Assembly (NCBI GenBank): GCA_024511045.1
Contig: JANEMG010000199.1
Coordinates: 1-5,161 of the forward strand
Direction: 5' to 3'
Length of the DNA stretch: 5,161 nt
Source: Gammaproteobacteria bacterium
Lineage (GTDB): Bacteria > Pseudomonadota > Gammaproteobacteria > Methylococcales > Methylomonadaceae
Numbering within the stretch: the stretch's first letter is position 1; each line of letters opens with the position of its first letter. The notes under the pieces were generated by a model. That model was not told where the DNA came from, ran no database searches, and saw only the letters and a program-made list of their open reading frames with translations. Position numbers and translations under genes: made by a program. Below are positions 1 to 5,161 of this stretch, one piece after another.

Positions 1-40
1 AATATTGGACGGGAGAATGGATCCACCATAGAAATACGTA

Positions 41-59
41 ATTATTGAGAATCATTCGC
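41..59. promoter_or_regulatory. Candidate Fur (iron-responsive repressor) box
   Basis: The 19-mer ATTATTGAGAATCATTCGC matches 13 of 19 positions of the classic Fur consensus GATAATGATAATCATTATC, including the unbroken core AATCATT. Read on the minus strand it begins GCGAATGATTCTCAAT, a form typical of Fur sites. It probably controls a gene leaving the window to the left. A minus-strand ATG at 27-29 starts an open frame of nine complete codons (MVDPFSRPI) that reaches the window edge, but it has no Shine-Dalgarno, so the target is not established. Confidence 0.35.
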
Positions 60-136
60 ATCCACAGGGTGCGCAGCATTCAACCAGCCAAAATCAATTT
101 TTAGTTTTGCATATGGCTCTGATGTTACTACGCGGG

Positions 137-240
137 CCCCTATGGGTGGTCTGTTCCGGAAGACGCCGTGAATACGTCCCTGCAGGCTTGGCTTTGGCAT
201 CCCTGCCAAAGACACTTCCTCCACAGACCACCTATAGGGG
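137..240. repeat. Foldback repeat element with nested perfect hairpin
   Basis: Arms at 137-162 and 215-240 are inverted copies of each other, matching at 22 of 26 positions. Both begin CCCCTAT when read inward and share GGTGGTCTGT. Inside is a perfect 8-bp hairpin, CTTTGGCA (192-199), loop TCCC, TGCCAAAG (204-211), and the palindrome CCTGCAGG at 179-186. There is no transposase, so this is a non-autonomous or structural element. From memory it resembles a class of dispersed intergenic repeats in gammaproteobacterial genomes; I cannot verify that here. The heptamer GTTACTA occurs at 124-130 and again at 263-269, but its spacing to the arms is unequal, so it is weak as a target duplication. Confidence 0.7.
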
Positions 241-314
241 CTTCTTCCGGTAGGGGTGAGTAGTTACTATCTGATTACGTATAACTCTCAGCCATGCAGA
301 TAGCACAATATTCA

Positions 315-395
315 TGTCATCCCGACGGCAGGAGGGATCTTGAGCGTTGGCACATTGCCATGGCGCCCAGGATTTCTCCTGACGTCGCAATGACA
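315..395. repeat. Small palindromic (MITE/REP-like) foldback element, about 81 bp
   Basis: The ends TGTCAT (315-320) and ATGACA (390-395) are inverted copies, and the pairing continues inward. The outer 20 bases of the two arms match at 17 positions, and about 8 of the next 12 also match. The apex is a separate perfect stem, TGGCA (348-352), loop CAT, TGCCA (356-360), so the whole element can fold into one long hairpin. It has no coding capacity. The outer sequence (TGTCATCCCGACG, and TGTCATTGCGACG on the other arm) recalls dispersed intergenic repeats with GTCATTGCGA-type ends found in many bacteria, but family membership is inferred. Confidence 0.65.
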
Positions 396-521
396 CTTTA
401 TTGCTCTTCCCGACATCGGTGCAATACTTATTTATTGATGACCACAGGATGACGGCCATGAATCGGTTTGATTGACCACTGTTTTCCATTTTGGGAAATA
501 GCTGAAGCTTGTGGGTAATCA

Positions 522-552
522 GGAACCTTTAAACGAAAATTCGTTTGGTTCC
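522..552. other. Strong stem-loop downstream of glpX
   Basis: GGAACC (522-527) pairs with GGTTCC (547-552), and AAACGAA (531-537) pairs with TTCGTTT (540-546). That makes 13 base pairs with a three-base TTT bulge (528-530) and a tiny A-rich loop. Neither strand has a U-tract directly after the stem, so it does not look like a standard intrinsic terminator. It lies about 180 bases past the glpX stop and might stabilise an mRNA 3' end or act as a protein-binding site. The function is unknown. Confidence 0.5.
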
Positions 553-730
553 GCATCTACCGGCAAGGCCGCCAGACAAACAAAAGGCACACAGAAGACG
601 CGAAAAATGACATGCTGGGTGAGTGTATTGTTTGCTGCGATGCGTCCCATGGCTTGTTTTTCATCATGTACTTATCGTTTGCTGGCCTGGCTTATCATCG
701 GCAATAGCCCCTGCGCCCTCATTTTTGAAT

Positions 731-1684
731 CTATACGTGCAAGGTCGTCTGCACCCGCCGGATATTGCCCAACGCGCCGGAGAGGGCGATGGTGTCGGTA
801 GTCATATAAGGTCCCCGATCATCCCTGCCGGTTTTCACATGGTGCACATAGGCACCGCTGGTCAGCCCGGTGGCGATGAACATCACATCGTCAGAACGGA
901 CCAGTTCGTCGCAATGCAGCATCCGGCGGGTATCGATGCCCTCCCTTTTGCACAGGGCCATCTCGTCTTCCTTCTGCGGCGCCATGCGGCCGAACATTTC
1001 CGCACCCATGGCCCTTGCGGCACAGGCTTTGACGATGCCTTCCGGCGTTCCGCCGATACCGAACAGGGCATCGGAGCCAATATTCAATATCGCCTGAATG
1101 GCGCCATTGACATCGCCGTCGGTGGACAGGCGGACTTTTGCCCCGCAGGCATATATTTCCTGAATCATCTCCCGGTGCCGGGGCTTGTCCAGAACAAACA
1201 CCCGGATGTCCCGAATATCCTTGTCCAGCGCCTTGGCCAGCTGCTGCAATCTTTCGGCAATGGGCGCCTCCGGGTCGATTTTGCCGCGCGCGACCCTTGG
1301 GTAGACCTGCTTTTCCATGTAGAAGCAGGGTCCCGGTTTGTACATGGCATCCTTTGGTGCGGCAGCCAGCGTAACGATCGAACCCGGCATATCCTTGGCG
1401 AACAGATTGGTGCCTTCGATGGGATCCACGGCAATATCCACAGCCAGTCCTTCCCCCGTACCAACCCGTTCACCGTCATAGAGCGCTGGCGCTTCATCCT
1501 TTGCACCTTCTCCGATAACGATGACGCCCTGCATTTTCACCTGATTGATGCGCCTGCGCATCGCCGCAACTGCCAGACCATCGCCTTCGTCTTTTTGTCC
1601 CGAACCGACAAAGGGCGCACAGGCTCTGGCTGCAGCTTCACAGACTTCAACCAGTTCAATTTTTAAATCGGCTACTGTGGACAT
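731..1684 (-). CDS. glpX: Fructose-1,6-bisphosphatase, class II (GlpX family)
   Basis: A 317-residue protein that should hydrolyse fructose 1,6-bisphosphate to fructose 6-phosphate in the cytoplasm, for gluconeogenesis. In autotrophs members of this family also serve the Calvin cycle, sometimes with sedoheptulose bisphosphatase activity. Family signatures seen: VIGEGAKDEAP at 57-66, the metal-binding AVDPIEGT at 85-92, KPRH at 167-170, DGD at 189-191, GIGGTPEGIV at 209-218 with the acidic E215, and RSDDVMFIATG at 263-273. Length is a little under E. coli GlpX (336). The ATG at 1684 is supported by AAGGAGGG eight bases upstream. One oddity: in the N-terminal metal-site motif, E. coli has GRGDK while this protein has GSGQK, so Gln30 replaces the usual Asp. 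The gene stands alone, followed by the repeat-rich region and with no obvious operon partner. Family assignment is secure; the sugar-phosphate range is not readable from sequence. Confidence 0.97.
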   Translation of the reverse strand: MSTVADLKIELVEVCEAAARACAPFVGSGQKDEGDGLAVAAMRRRINQVKMQGVIVIGEGAKDEAPALYDGERVGTGEGLAVDIAVDPIEGTNLFAKDMPGSIVTLAAAPKDAMYKPGPCFYMEKQVYPRVARGKIDPEAPIAERLQQLAKALDKDIRDIRVFVLDKPRHREMIQEIYACGAKVRLSTDGDVNGAIQAILNIGSDALFGIGGTPEGIVKACAARAMGAEMFGRMAPQKEDEMALCKREGIDTRRMLHCDELVRSDDVMFIATGLTSGAYVHHVKTGRDDRGPYMTTDTIALSGALGNIRRVQTTLHV

Positions 1685-1692
1685 GCTGGTTT

Positions 1693-1700
1693 CCCTCCTT
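1693..1700 (-). promoter_or_regulatory. Shine-Dalgarno of glpX
   Basis: Read on the minus strand this is AAGGAGGG, an almost ideal anti-16S match, with eight bases between it and the ATG at 1684. It fixes the glpX start. Confidence 0.85.
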
Positions 1701-1740
1701 ATGGGTTATGACAATGTGAAAGTGCACTTAATATCCTGGC

Positions 1741-1789
1741 ACTGCTTGCGCTGATTTTTTTTATTTAGCTAAAAAAAAGTTGAAGCAGT
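1741..1789. promoter_or_regulatory. Long imperfect inverted repeat in the glpX upstream region
   Basis: ACTGCTT (1741-1747) is a perfect inverted copy of AAGCAGT (1783-1789). Between them a run of eight T (1755-1762) faces a run of eight A (1771-1778), around the palindrome TTTAGCTAAA at 1764-1773. In a minus-strand transcript this could fold as a 7-bp stem, an internal loop and an 8-bp A-U stem, ending 56 bases before the glpX ATG. It abuts the stop codon of the possible leader ORF at 1789-1833. It may be an mRNA leader structure, or simply A/T tracts in a promoter. Confidence 0.4.
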
Positions 1790-1833
1790 TAACAGTTTCC
1801 GACGATACCCGCCGAAAAAACGGCATTTTTCAT
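1789..1833 (-). CDS. Possible 14-codon leader peptide upstream of glpX
   Basis: On the minus strand an ATG at 1833 opens a 14-codon frame (MKNAVFSAGIVGNC) ending in TAA at 1791-1789. AAGGGA at 1841-1846 stands seven bases upstream of the ATG, a fair ribosome-binding site. The stop codon touches the inverted repeat at 1741-1789, the geometry seen in attenuation-type leaders. No run of one regulatory codon is present, so classic amino-acid attenuation is not indicated. Short frames like this arise often by chance, so this is a candidate only. Confidence 0.2.
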   Translation of the reverse strand: MKNAVFSAGIVGNC

Positions 1834-1867
1834 GATATTTTCCCTTTTTAAATTATCAAGTTACTAA

Positions 1868-1885
1868 ATTGTACTAAAGTACAAT
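1868..1885. promoter_or_regulatory. Operator-like palindrome between glpX and the small ORF
   Basis: ATTGTACTAAAGTACAAT has two perfect 8-base arms around a two-base AA centre, the size and symmetry of a dimeric repressor site. The right arm ends in TACAAT (1880-1885), a good -10 hexamer on the plus strand toward the small ORF at 1944. By symmetry the left arm gives TACAAT on the minus strand toward glpX. No convincing -35 is seen at 16-18 bases in either direction. I do not recognise the site as that of a named regulator. Confidence 0.45.
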
Positions 1886-1943
1886 AGCAATAGTCCTCGC
1901 TATCTTGTAGGGTATCCATGTCAATGCCAGAGGCTTGCTGATC

Positions 1944-2144
1944 ATGAAAAGACAAAAATCCGCCCAGAACACCCCCCTTGCCACTGAGGCAAATGGGTCC
2001 GAGCAATCGGAGACAGAATTGAAACAGCAGATTTGCTACGGACTCGAATATATACTCGATGAAATGGCCAAAAAGCAACCGGAGACCGACAAACCGTCGA
2101 ATCAGATAGACTGGTTCGGCTTGTCGGATCTGACTCCCGATTGA
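1944..2144 (+). CDS. Small hypothetical protein, 66 residues
   Basis: Function not recognised. The protein is hydrophilic and acidic in its middle, with a basic start (MKRQK) and no signal peptide or membrane segment. Residues 23-44 (ETELKQQICYGLEYILDEMAKK) have the pattern of an amphipathic helix, followed by a proline-containing stretch and the tail NQIDWFGLSDLTPD, whose aromatic residues suggest a short binding motif. The ATG at 1944 is preceded by AGAGG at 1929-1933, ten bases upstream. An in-frame TTG at 1935 lies too close to that site. The gene diverges from glpX and converges with the transpeptidase gene, and the operator-like palindrome at 1868-1885 lies just upstream. Its frame is free of rare-looking codons, but its short length leaves real doubt. 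Confidence 0.5.
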   Translation: MKRQKSAQNTPLATEANGSEQSETELKQQICYGLEYILDEMAKKQPETDKPSNQIDWFGLSDLTPD

Positions 2145-2156
2145 AGGATTGACAAC

Positions 2157-2174
2157 AAAAACCCAGGAACCCTG
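2157..2174 (-). terminator. Weak candidate terminator after the transpeptidase gene
   Basis: On the minus strand, about 40 bases past the stop at 2215, CAGG (2174-2171) pairs with CCTG (2167-2164) across a three-base loop, then GG and five T (2161-2157) follow. The stem is only four base pairs, so termination would be weak. Confidence 0.25.
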
Positions 2175-2214
2175 ACGGTAAAGCGCCGCACGAGCAGGGC
2201 GGCAGGAAACAGCA

Positions 2215-4054
2215 CTACAATCTGTCGTTCGTCTTCTCCTGGCGTTTTTCGGCGAAATCGCGCAGGATTTCCTGTACATCCGGATCGATCGTTATGGGGC
2301 CTTCCAGAGCGGCAAGCACTGCGGCATCCCGATGATATACATCCGGTTTGAAGATTGCCTGGCCTGCCGCATCGATGCCGACTGTCGTATAAGTGATCAG
2401 AATCGGCACCCGCTTTTTCAGAAATACACGCGTCGTCGTCTTCGAGGCGATGACGCGGTCGATCTTTTTCCTGTCCCATCCGGGATTCTCCACCAGCAGC
2501 AGTTCTGCCAGGCGAAACGGCTTCGTCGTTCTGATGCAGCCGGCGCTGAAGGTGCGGGTTTGGCGGTTGAACAGATTGCGATGATTGGTGTCGTGCAAAA
2601 ACACGAAATGCGGATTGGGGAAAATGAATTTCACCCGGCCCAGTGCATTGTCAGGACCTGCGGGTTGCCGGACCATATAAGGGAAGCCCTTCAGATTCTG
2701 CCAGTCGATGGTCCTGGGGTCGATTTCCCTGCCCTGAAAATCAAGCAGCAGATAACCCTTCTTCTGCAGATAGTCAGGATCCTTGCGCAGTTGGGGCAGA
2801 ATGACGCGCTTGATGATGCCCGGCGGTATCGTCCAGGTCGGGTTGAATTCTATATATTCAATTTCATCCTCGAACACCGGTGTTTGGATAAAGGCTTTGC
2901 CTACCTGGATCTTCGACTCCCAGATCCGCCGGCCATCCTGCACCAGAAAAGCCCGGAACCCGGGAATGTCGACCAGCAGATAGTCCTCGCCCAGTTCGTG
3001 CATGATCCATGCGTAATCGCTCCAGATTGACGCGAATCTGGTCGATGCGCTTCTGCACCGGTACATTCATCGCCTGCAAGGTCCTTCTGCCTACCCGGCC
3101 GTCCATTTCCAGGCTGTGCCGCCTCTGAAATTCGATCACCGCCTGACGCAGTTCCTCATCGAAAAGCTGCGGCGATTCGGTGGGGAGCGCTTGCTCCGGA
3201 AAATCTCCCGTGATTGCCAACCGTCGGCGAATTCGTGCTATCCGCGGATCCCGATCCCCAGGCCCGAGGGTTTTTCCGGGAGGTATTTCATCCCAACCGC
3301 CGCTGGCTGTAATTTGCAGGTATTTTGCCAATACCCGCCGCAGTTCAAGATAATAGGGATGGGACACTCTTTGCCGGTTCAAGACCTGATTGACCTTCCC
3401 GGTCTTGATCGCCTTGCCCAGCAACAGCACCGGATCGTCCATATCCAGTCGCTTCCTGTAATTCCAGTTGGCATCCAGTGAAGCGGGATTCACCTTGCCG
3501 AAGCGCAGGTGATAGGCAAGACGCAGAATGCTTTCCGTCATGGCCAGTTCCAGTTCCACCCGGGAGCGCACATCAAAATCATCGGGCCAACATCGAGTCT
3601 CCAGCTCCGCCATGCCCGGCAGCAGATAATCCTTTTTGTCCAGTCCGTCCAGTTCCACCGTTTCGATCTCCTGCAGCAACTCGGCAACGGCGGCAGCATT
3701 CCAGAGCGGAAAGAAATCGTCGATCCAGTAGATTTGCTCGATGAAGCGCGCCCCGATCAACTTCTCACCAGCAACCGTCAAATCAGGGCTACTCAGCCTG
3801 GTCTGCATGATGTCGCTGAAAGATTCTTCGGTGATGGAATTGCCGGGATATGCCGGCACCGGCAGTAGCAATATCAGAAAAAACGGCAGGAATTTTTGCA
3901 CAATACGCCAGGGGCTTTGTACTGCGGATACATCAAATGCGTCCCGACAGTATCTGATGAAAAGGAAAACAGGATTCTTCACGAGTAAAGATATCACCAT
4001 CATTAAGCAAACAGCGGCACATGGCATAGCCCGGTAATCGAGATGACATACCAC
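2215..4054 (-). pseudogene. ldtD: L,D-transpeptidase, LdtD/YcbB-like, split by a one-base frameshift
   Basis: This periplasmic enzyme would form 3-3 (mDAP-mDAP) peptidoglycan crosslinks and belongs to the YkuD-fold L,D-transpeptidases. The N-terminal frame carries a hydrophobic export segment (about residues 52-70), a helical scaffold region (about 100-250) and a peptidoglycan-binding-like domain (about 272-330, with AVIEFQRRH and DGRVGRRTLQAMNV). It then reads RVNLERLR and shifts. The other frame resumes exactly with WIMHELGEDYLLVDIPGF and contains the catalytic domain: FVFLHDT with the active-site His, and FSAGCIRT with the nucleophile Cys (codon 2536-2538). Removing one base at about 3010 rejoins the frames into 612 residues, close to E. 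coli LdtD (615). There is no slippery homopolymer, so programmed frameshifting is unlikely; a true mutation or a sequencing error fits better. The start is uncertain: GTG 4054, ATG 4027, ATG 4003 or 4000, or GTG 3901, none with a good Shine-Dalgarno. The gene lies downstream of mepK on the same strand. Confidence 0.9.
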
Positions 4055-4251
4055 ATGAAATTCGGGAAACGGCCATTACCCCTGTAGTTGCAGCCCTGTT
4101 CGGACATCAATTGATCCGTTGCCTGGAAGCGATGCAGCCATTCCGGTTGGGCAAAGCAGCGAACTGCCTGCACGCTCAGCGACAGCGTTGTCCGGGGTAC
4201 TGTCTTCGTGTTCAGCCAGATGGTCAGGCAGCGGCAAACCAGGCCGGGCAG

Positions 4252-4812
4252 TCACCAGGTTCGGAAACGGCCGGTGTCGAGATGGACGAAATTGGAGCGC
4301 CGGTAAATTCCCACCCCTCCCGCCTTGAGATCGATCGCTGCGCGTCGGATCGCCTCGACACTGACGTTGGTGAGCCGGATATCTACTGCCTTGCCCTGCA
4401 TATGCAGACTGCGTTTTGCAACGCCGCGGCTTTTGCTGCGTAATTGTTCATTGGTGGCTGGGGAACGGTAGCCGGAAATGATTTCGAAGATGCCATGGCT
4501 GCCGGTGGCCTGCTGTACTGAATAGAGAATATCCAGCAGTTGTGGATCCATGGGATATTTGTCCCCGGTCCTGAAATCGCGAAGGAAATAATTGACTTTC
4601 TGCAACGCCTCCGTGAGATACCGGTGGTCGGCATAATAATCGATGGACAGTTTCTCGTTGGTATGGGTGTGATGAAAGACAAGACTGCGCTTTTCCGAAA
4701 CGGCGGCGAAACCGGTCGCCGGTTTCATCATAAGGAGACCCGGTACGGCACATGCCATGCCCTGCAGCAGTCTTCTTCTGCTATGGTTGATTTCAGATCG
4801 TGAATTTGGCAT
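4252..4812 (-). CDS. mepK: Murein endopeptidase, MepK/YcbK-like (M15 family, DUF882), Tat-exported
   Basis: A 186-residue zinc peptidase of the M15/DUF882 group. E. coli MepK (YcbK) cleaves peptide crosslinks in peptidoglycan, including the 3-3 links made by L,D-transpeptidases. The N-terminus carries a twin-arginine motif, SRRRLLQG (11-18), then a hydrophobic stretch to about 29, with likely cleavage near residue 36 (TGFA/AV), so it should be exported folded to the periplasm. The mature domain shows SGYRS at 113-117, the zinc motif SLHMQGKAVDIR (H137 and D144), and FVHLDTG at 175-181 (H177), which completes the usual His-Asp-His site. The length matches the family. The ATG at 4812 has only a poor Shine-Dalgarno, but a stop lies just upstream and the Tat motif fits this start. 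The transpeptidase gene follows on the same strand after about 200 bases. Confidence 0.93.
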   Translation of the reverse strand: MPNSRSEINHSRRRLLQGMACAVPGLLMMKPATGFAAVSEKRSLVFHHTHTNEKLSIDYYADHRYLTEALQKVNYFLRDFRTGDKYPMDPQLLDILYSVQQATGSHGIFEIISGYRSPATNEQLRSKSRGVAKRSLHMQGKAVDIRLTNVSVEAIRRAAIDLKAGGVGIYRRSNFVHLDTGRFRTW

Positions 4813-4902
4813 TTTGTATAGCTATTGGGAATCGTTGAATGATGAATTTCCATCGCAGGCTGCAAACAACCAACTGTTTTGGAAAAATGTTTTGATTAAA
4901 GT

Positions 4903-4938
4903 GTTAATACTTATTTAACATTCAGACCCTAAGGTCTG
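4903..4938. promoter_or_regulatory. Two palindromes in the divergent mepK / DUF2058-like intergenic region
   Basis: CAGACC (4923-4928) and GGTCTG (4933-4938) form a perfect inverted repeat around CTAA, with no T-tract after it, so an operator or small hairpin is more likely than a terminator. Beside it GTTAA (4903-4907) and TTAAC (4915-4919) are symmetric across seven A/T bases. A minus-strand TATTAT at 4966-4971, with ATGGCA 18 bases upstream (4990-4995), could be the mepK promoter; its transcript would run through both palindromes. Regulator unknown. Confidence 0.35.
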
Positions 4939-5013
4939 CTGACATGTTTGAATTCAGTCTAGCGCATAATAGATTATTTTCCACAAAAATGCCATCAGAA
5001 AAACTTTAAACCC

Positions 5014-5019
5014 TATAAT
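5014..5019 (+). promoter_or_regulatory. Candidate -10 box (TATAAT) for the DUF2058-like gene
   Basis: A perfect TATAAT lies 44 bases before the ATG at 5064, a plausible leader length. No good TTGACA-like -35 is present at the right spacing, so the promoter may depend on an activator or the match may be chance in an A/T-rich stretch. Confidence 0.35.
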
Positions 5020-5051
5020 TTTCAAAAAGATTAGTGGAAGTTCTTATAAAC

Positions 5052-5058
5052 GAGAGGA
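5052..5058 (+). promoter_or_regulatory. Shine-Dalgarno of the DUF2058-like gene
   Basis: GAGAGGA stands five bases before the ATG at 5064 and supports that start. Confidence 0.6.
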
Positions 5059-5063
5059 ATTCC

Positions 5064-5161
5064 ATGGGTAAATCTTTGCAGGAGCAATTGCTCAACGCCG
5101 GCCTGGTCAATGCCAGCCAGGTAAAACAGGCTACAAGCGTGTCGCTACCTCGTGATAGATT
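5064..5161 (+). CDS. DUF2058 / YaiL-like protein, 5' end only
   Basis: Only the first 32 codons are inside the window. The opening SLQEQLLNAGLV (residues 4-15), followed by NASQVKQA, is the N-terminal signature of the DUF2058/YaiL family, small cytoplasmic, lysine-rich proteins annotated as nucleoprotein or polynucleotide-associated, with no firmly established role. The start is supported by GAGAGGA five bases upstream. After residue 24 the sequence reads TSVSLPRDR rather than the Lys/Glu-rich helix the family usually shows there. The other forward frame that follows on (KRVATS) stops at once, so a simple frameshift does not restore the usual pattern within the visible bases. The gene diverges from mepK. 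Confidence 0.6.
   Translation, partial: MGKSLQEQLLNAGLVNASQVKQATSVSLPRDR

Larger units (their letters stand above)
1..730. other. Intergenic/repeat-rich region without a convincing gene
   Basis: No reading frame here looks like a real gene. The minus-strand frames at 42-224 and 232-489 lack Shine-Dalgarno sequences, run straight through foldback repeats and encode nothing I recognise. The plus-strand frame from 511 runs into the antisense strand of glpX. The region holds a Fur-box-like site near 41-59, two inverted-repeat elements (137-240 and 315-395) and a stem-loop at 522-552. No tRNA or rRNA is apparent. From about 553 to 730, which is downstream of glpX, I see no clear intrinsic terminator. 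Confidence 0.6.

Noticed and set aside
1..29. Minus-strand ATG opening MVDPFSRPI at the left edge
   Set aside because: Only nine complete codons are visible and no Shine-Dalgarno precedes it; kept only as a possible target of the Fur-like site.
42..224. Minus-strand open frame of 60 codons
   Set aside because: It starts inside one arm of the foldback repeat and reads through its hairpin and into the Fur-like site; the openness is explained by the repeat.
232..489. Minus-strand open frame of 85 codons
   Set aside because: It runs through the 315-395 palindromic element, has no Shine-Dalgarno before its ATG and shows no recognisable domain.
511..801. Plus-strand open frame of 96 codons
   Set aside because: It begins with GTG without a good ribosome-binding site, crosses the 522-552 stem-loop and ends antisense to glpX.
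623..1666. Plus-strand open frame of 347 codons
   Set aside because: It is antisense to the clearly identified glpX, has no family features, and reflects codon bias on the opposite strand.
1811..1830. GCCG-AAAAAA-CGGC followed by ATTTTT as an intrinsic terminator on the plus strand
   Set aside because: The stem is only four base pairs and no plus-strand gene lies upstream for it to terminate.
1848..2279. Minus-strand open frame of 143 codons
   Set aside because: It overlaps the small plus-strand ORF and the end of ldtD, its cysteine- and arginine-rich product matches nothing known to me, and it has no clear ribosome-binding site.
3000..3020. Programmed ribosomal frameshift in ldtD
   Set aside because: There is no slippery heptamer or homopolymer at the junction, and the family does not use frameshifting as far as I know; a single inserted base explains it.
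2332..3030. Plus-strand open frame of 232 codons
   Set aside because: It is antisense to the catalytic half of the L,D-transpeptidase, whose motifs are unmistakable.
4111..4443. Plus-strand open frame of 110 codons
   Set aside because: It is partly antisense to mepK, with no family features or ribosome-binding site.

Overview
The window most likely comes from a gammaproteobacterium of moderate GC content. The evidence is a mepK-like murein endopeptidase gene beside an LdtD/YcbB-type L,D-transpeptidase gene, and the start of a YaiL/DUF2058-type gene, a family I know mainly from Gammaproteobacteria. The genus cannot be fixed from the sequence. It is an ordinary chromosomal housekeeping region, with no phage, transposase, CRISPR or defence genes.

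Layout. Positions 1-730 hold no convincing gene. They contain a Fur-box-like site, two foldback repeat elements (137-240 and 315-395) and a strong stem-loop (522-552). A class II fructose-1,6-bisphosphatase gene (glpX) lies on the minus strand at 731-1684 with a strong Shine-Dalgarno. Its 259-base upstream region holds a long inverted repeat, a possible 14-codon leader ORF and a near-perfect operator-like palindrome. A small orphan ORF of 66 codons runs on the plus strand at 1944-2144. On the minus strand, 4812 to 2215 carries two cell-wall genes: a Tat-exported MepK-like M15 peptidase, then an LdtD-like L,D-transpeptidase split by a one-base insertion near 3010. A 251-base divergent intergenic region with two palindromes separates mepK from the 5' end of a DUF2058/YaiL-like gene that runs off the right edge.

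How the genes fit together. LdtD-type enzymes make 3-3 (mDAP-mDAP) peptidoglycan crosslinks and MepK-type enzymes can cut them, so this pair is a maker and breaker of the same bond. The transpeptidase reading frame is broken just before its catalytic domain. Either the strain has lost the enzyme or the base is a sequencing or assembly error. GlpX serves gluconeogenesis or, in an autotroph, the Calvin cycle, and has no evident link to the wall genes.

I did not find a clear new biological system. The best leads are the leader ORF, hairpin and palindrome arrangement upstream of glpX, the orphan small protein facing it, the frameshift in ldtD, and the foldback repeats on the left.
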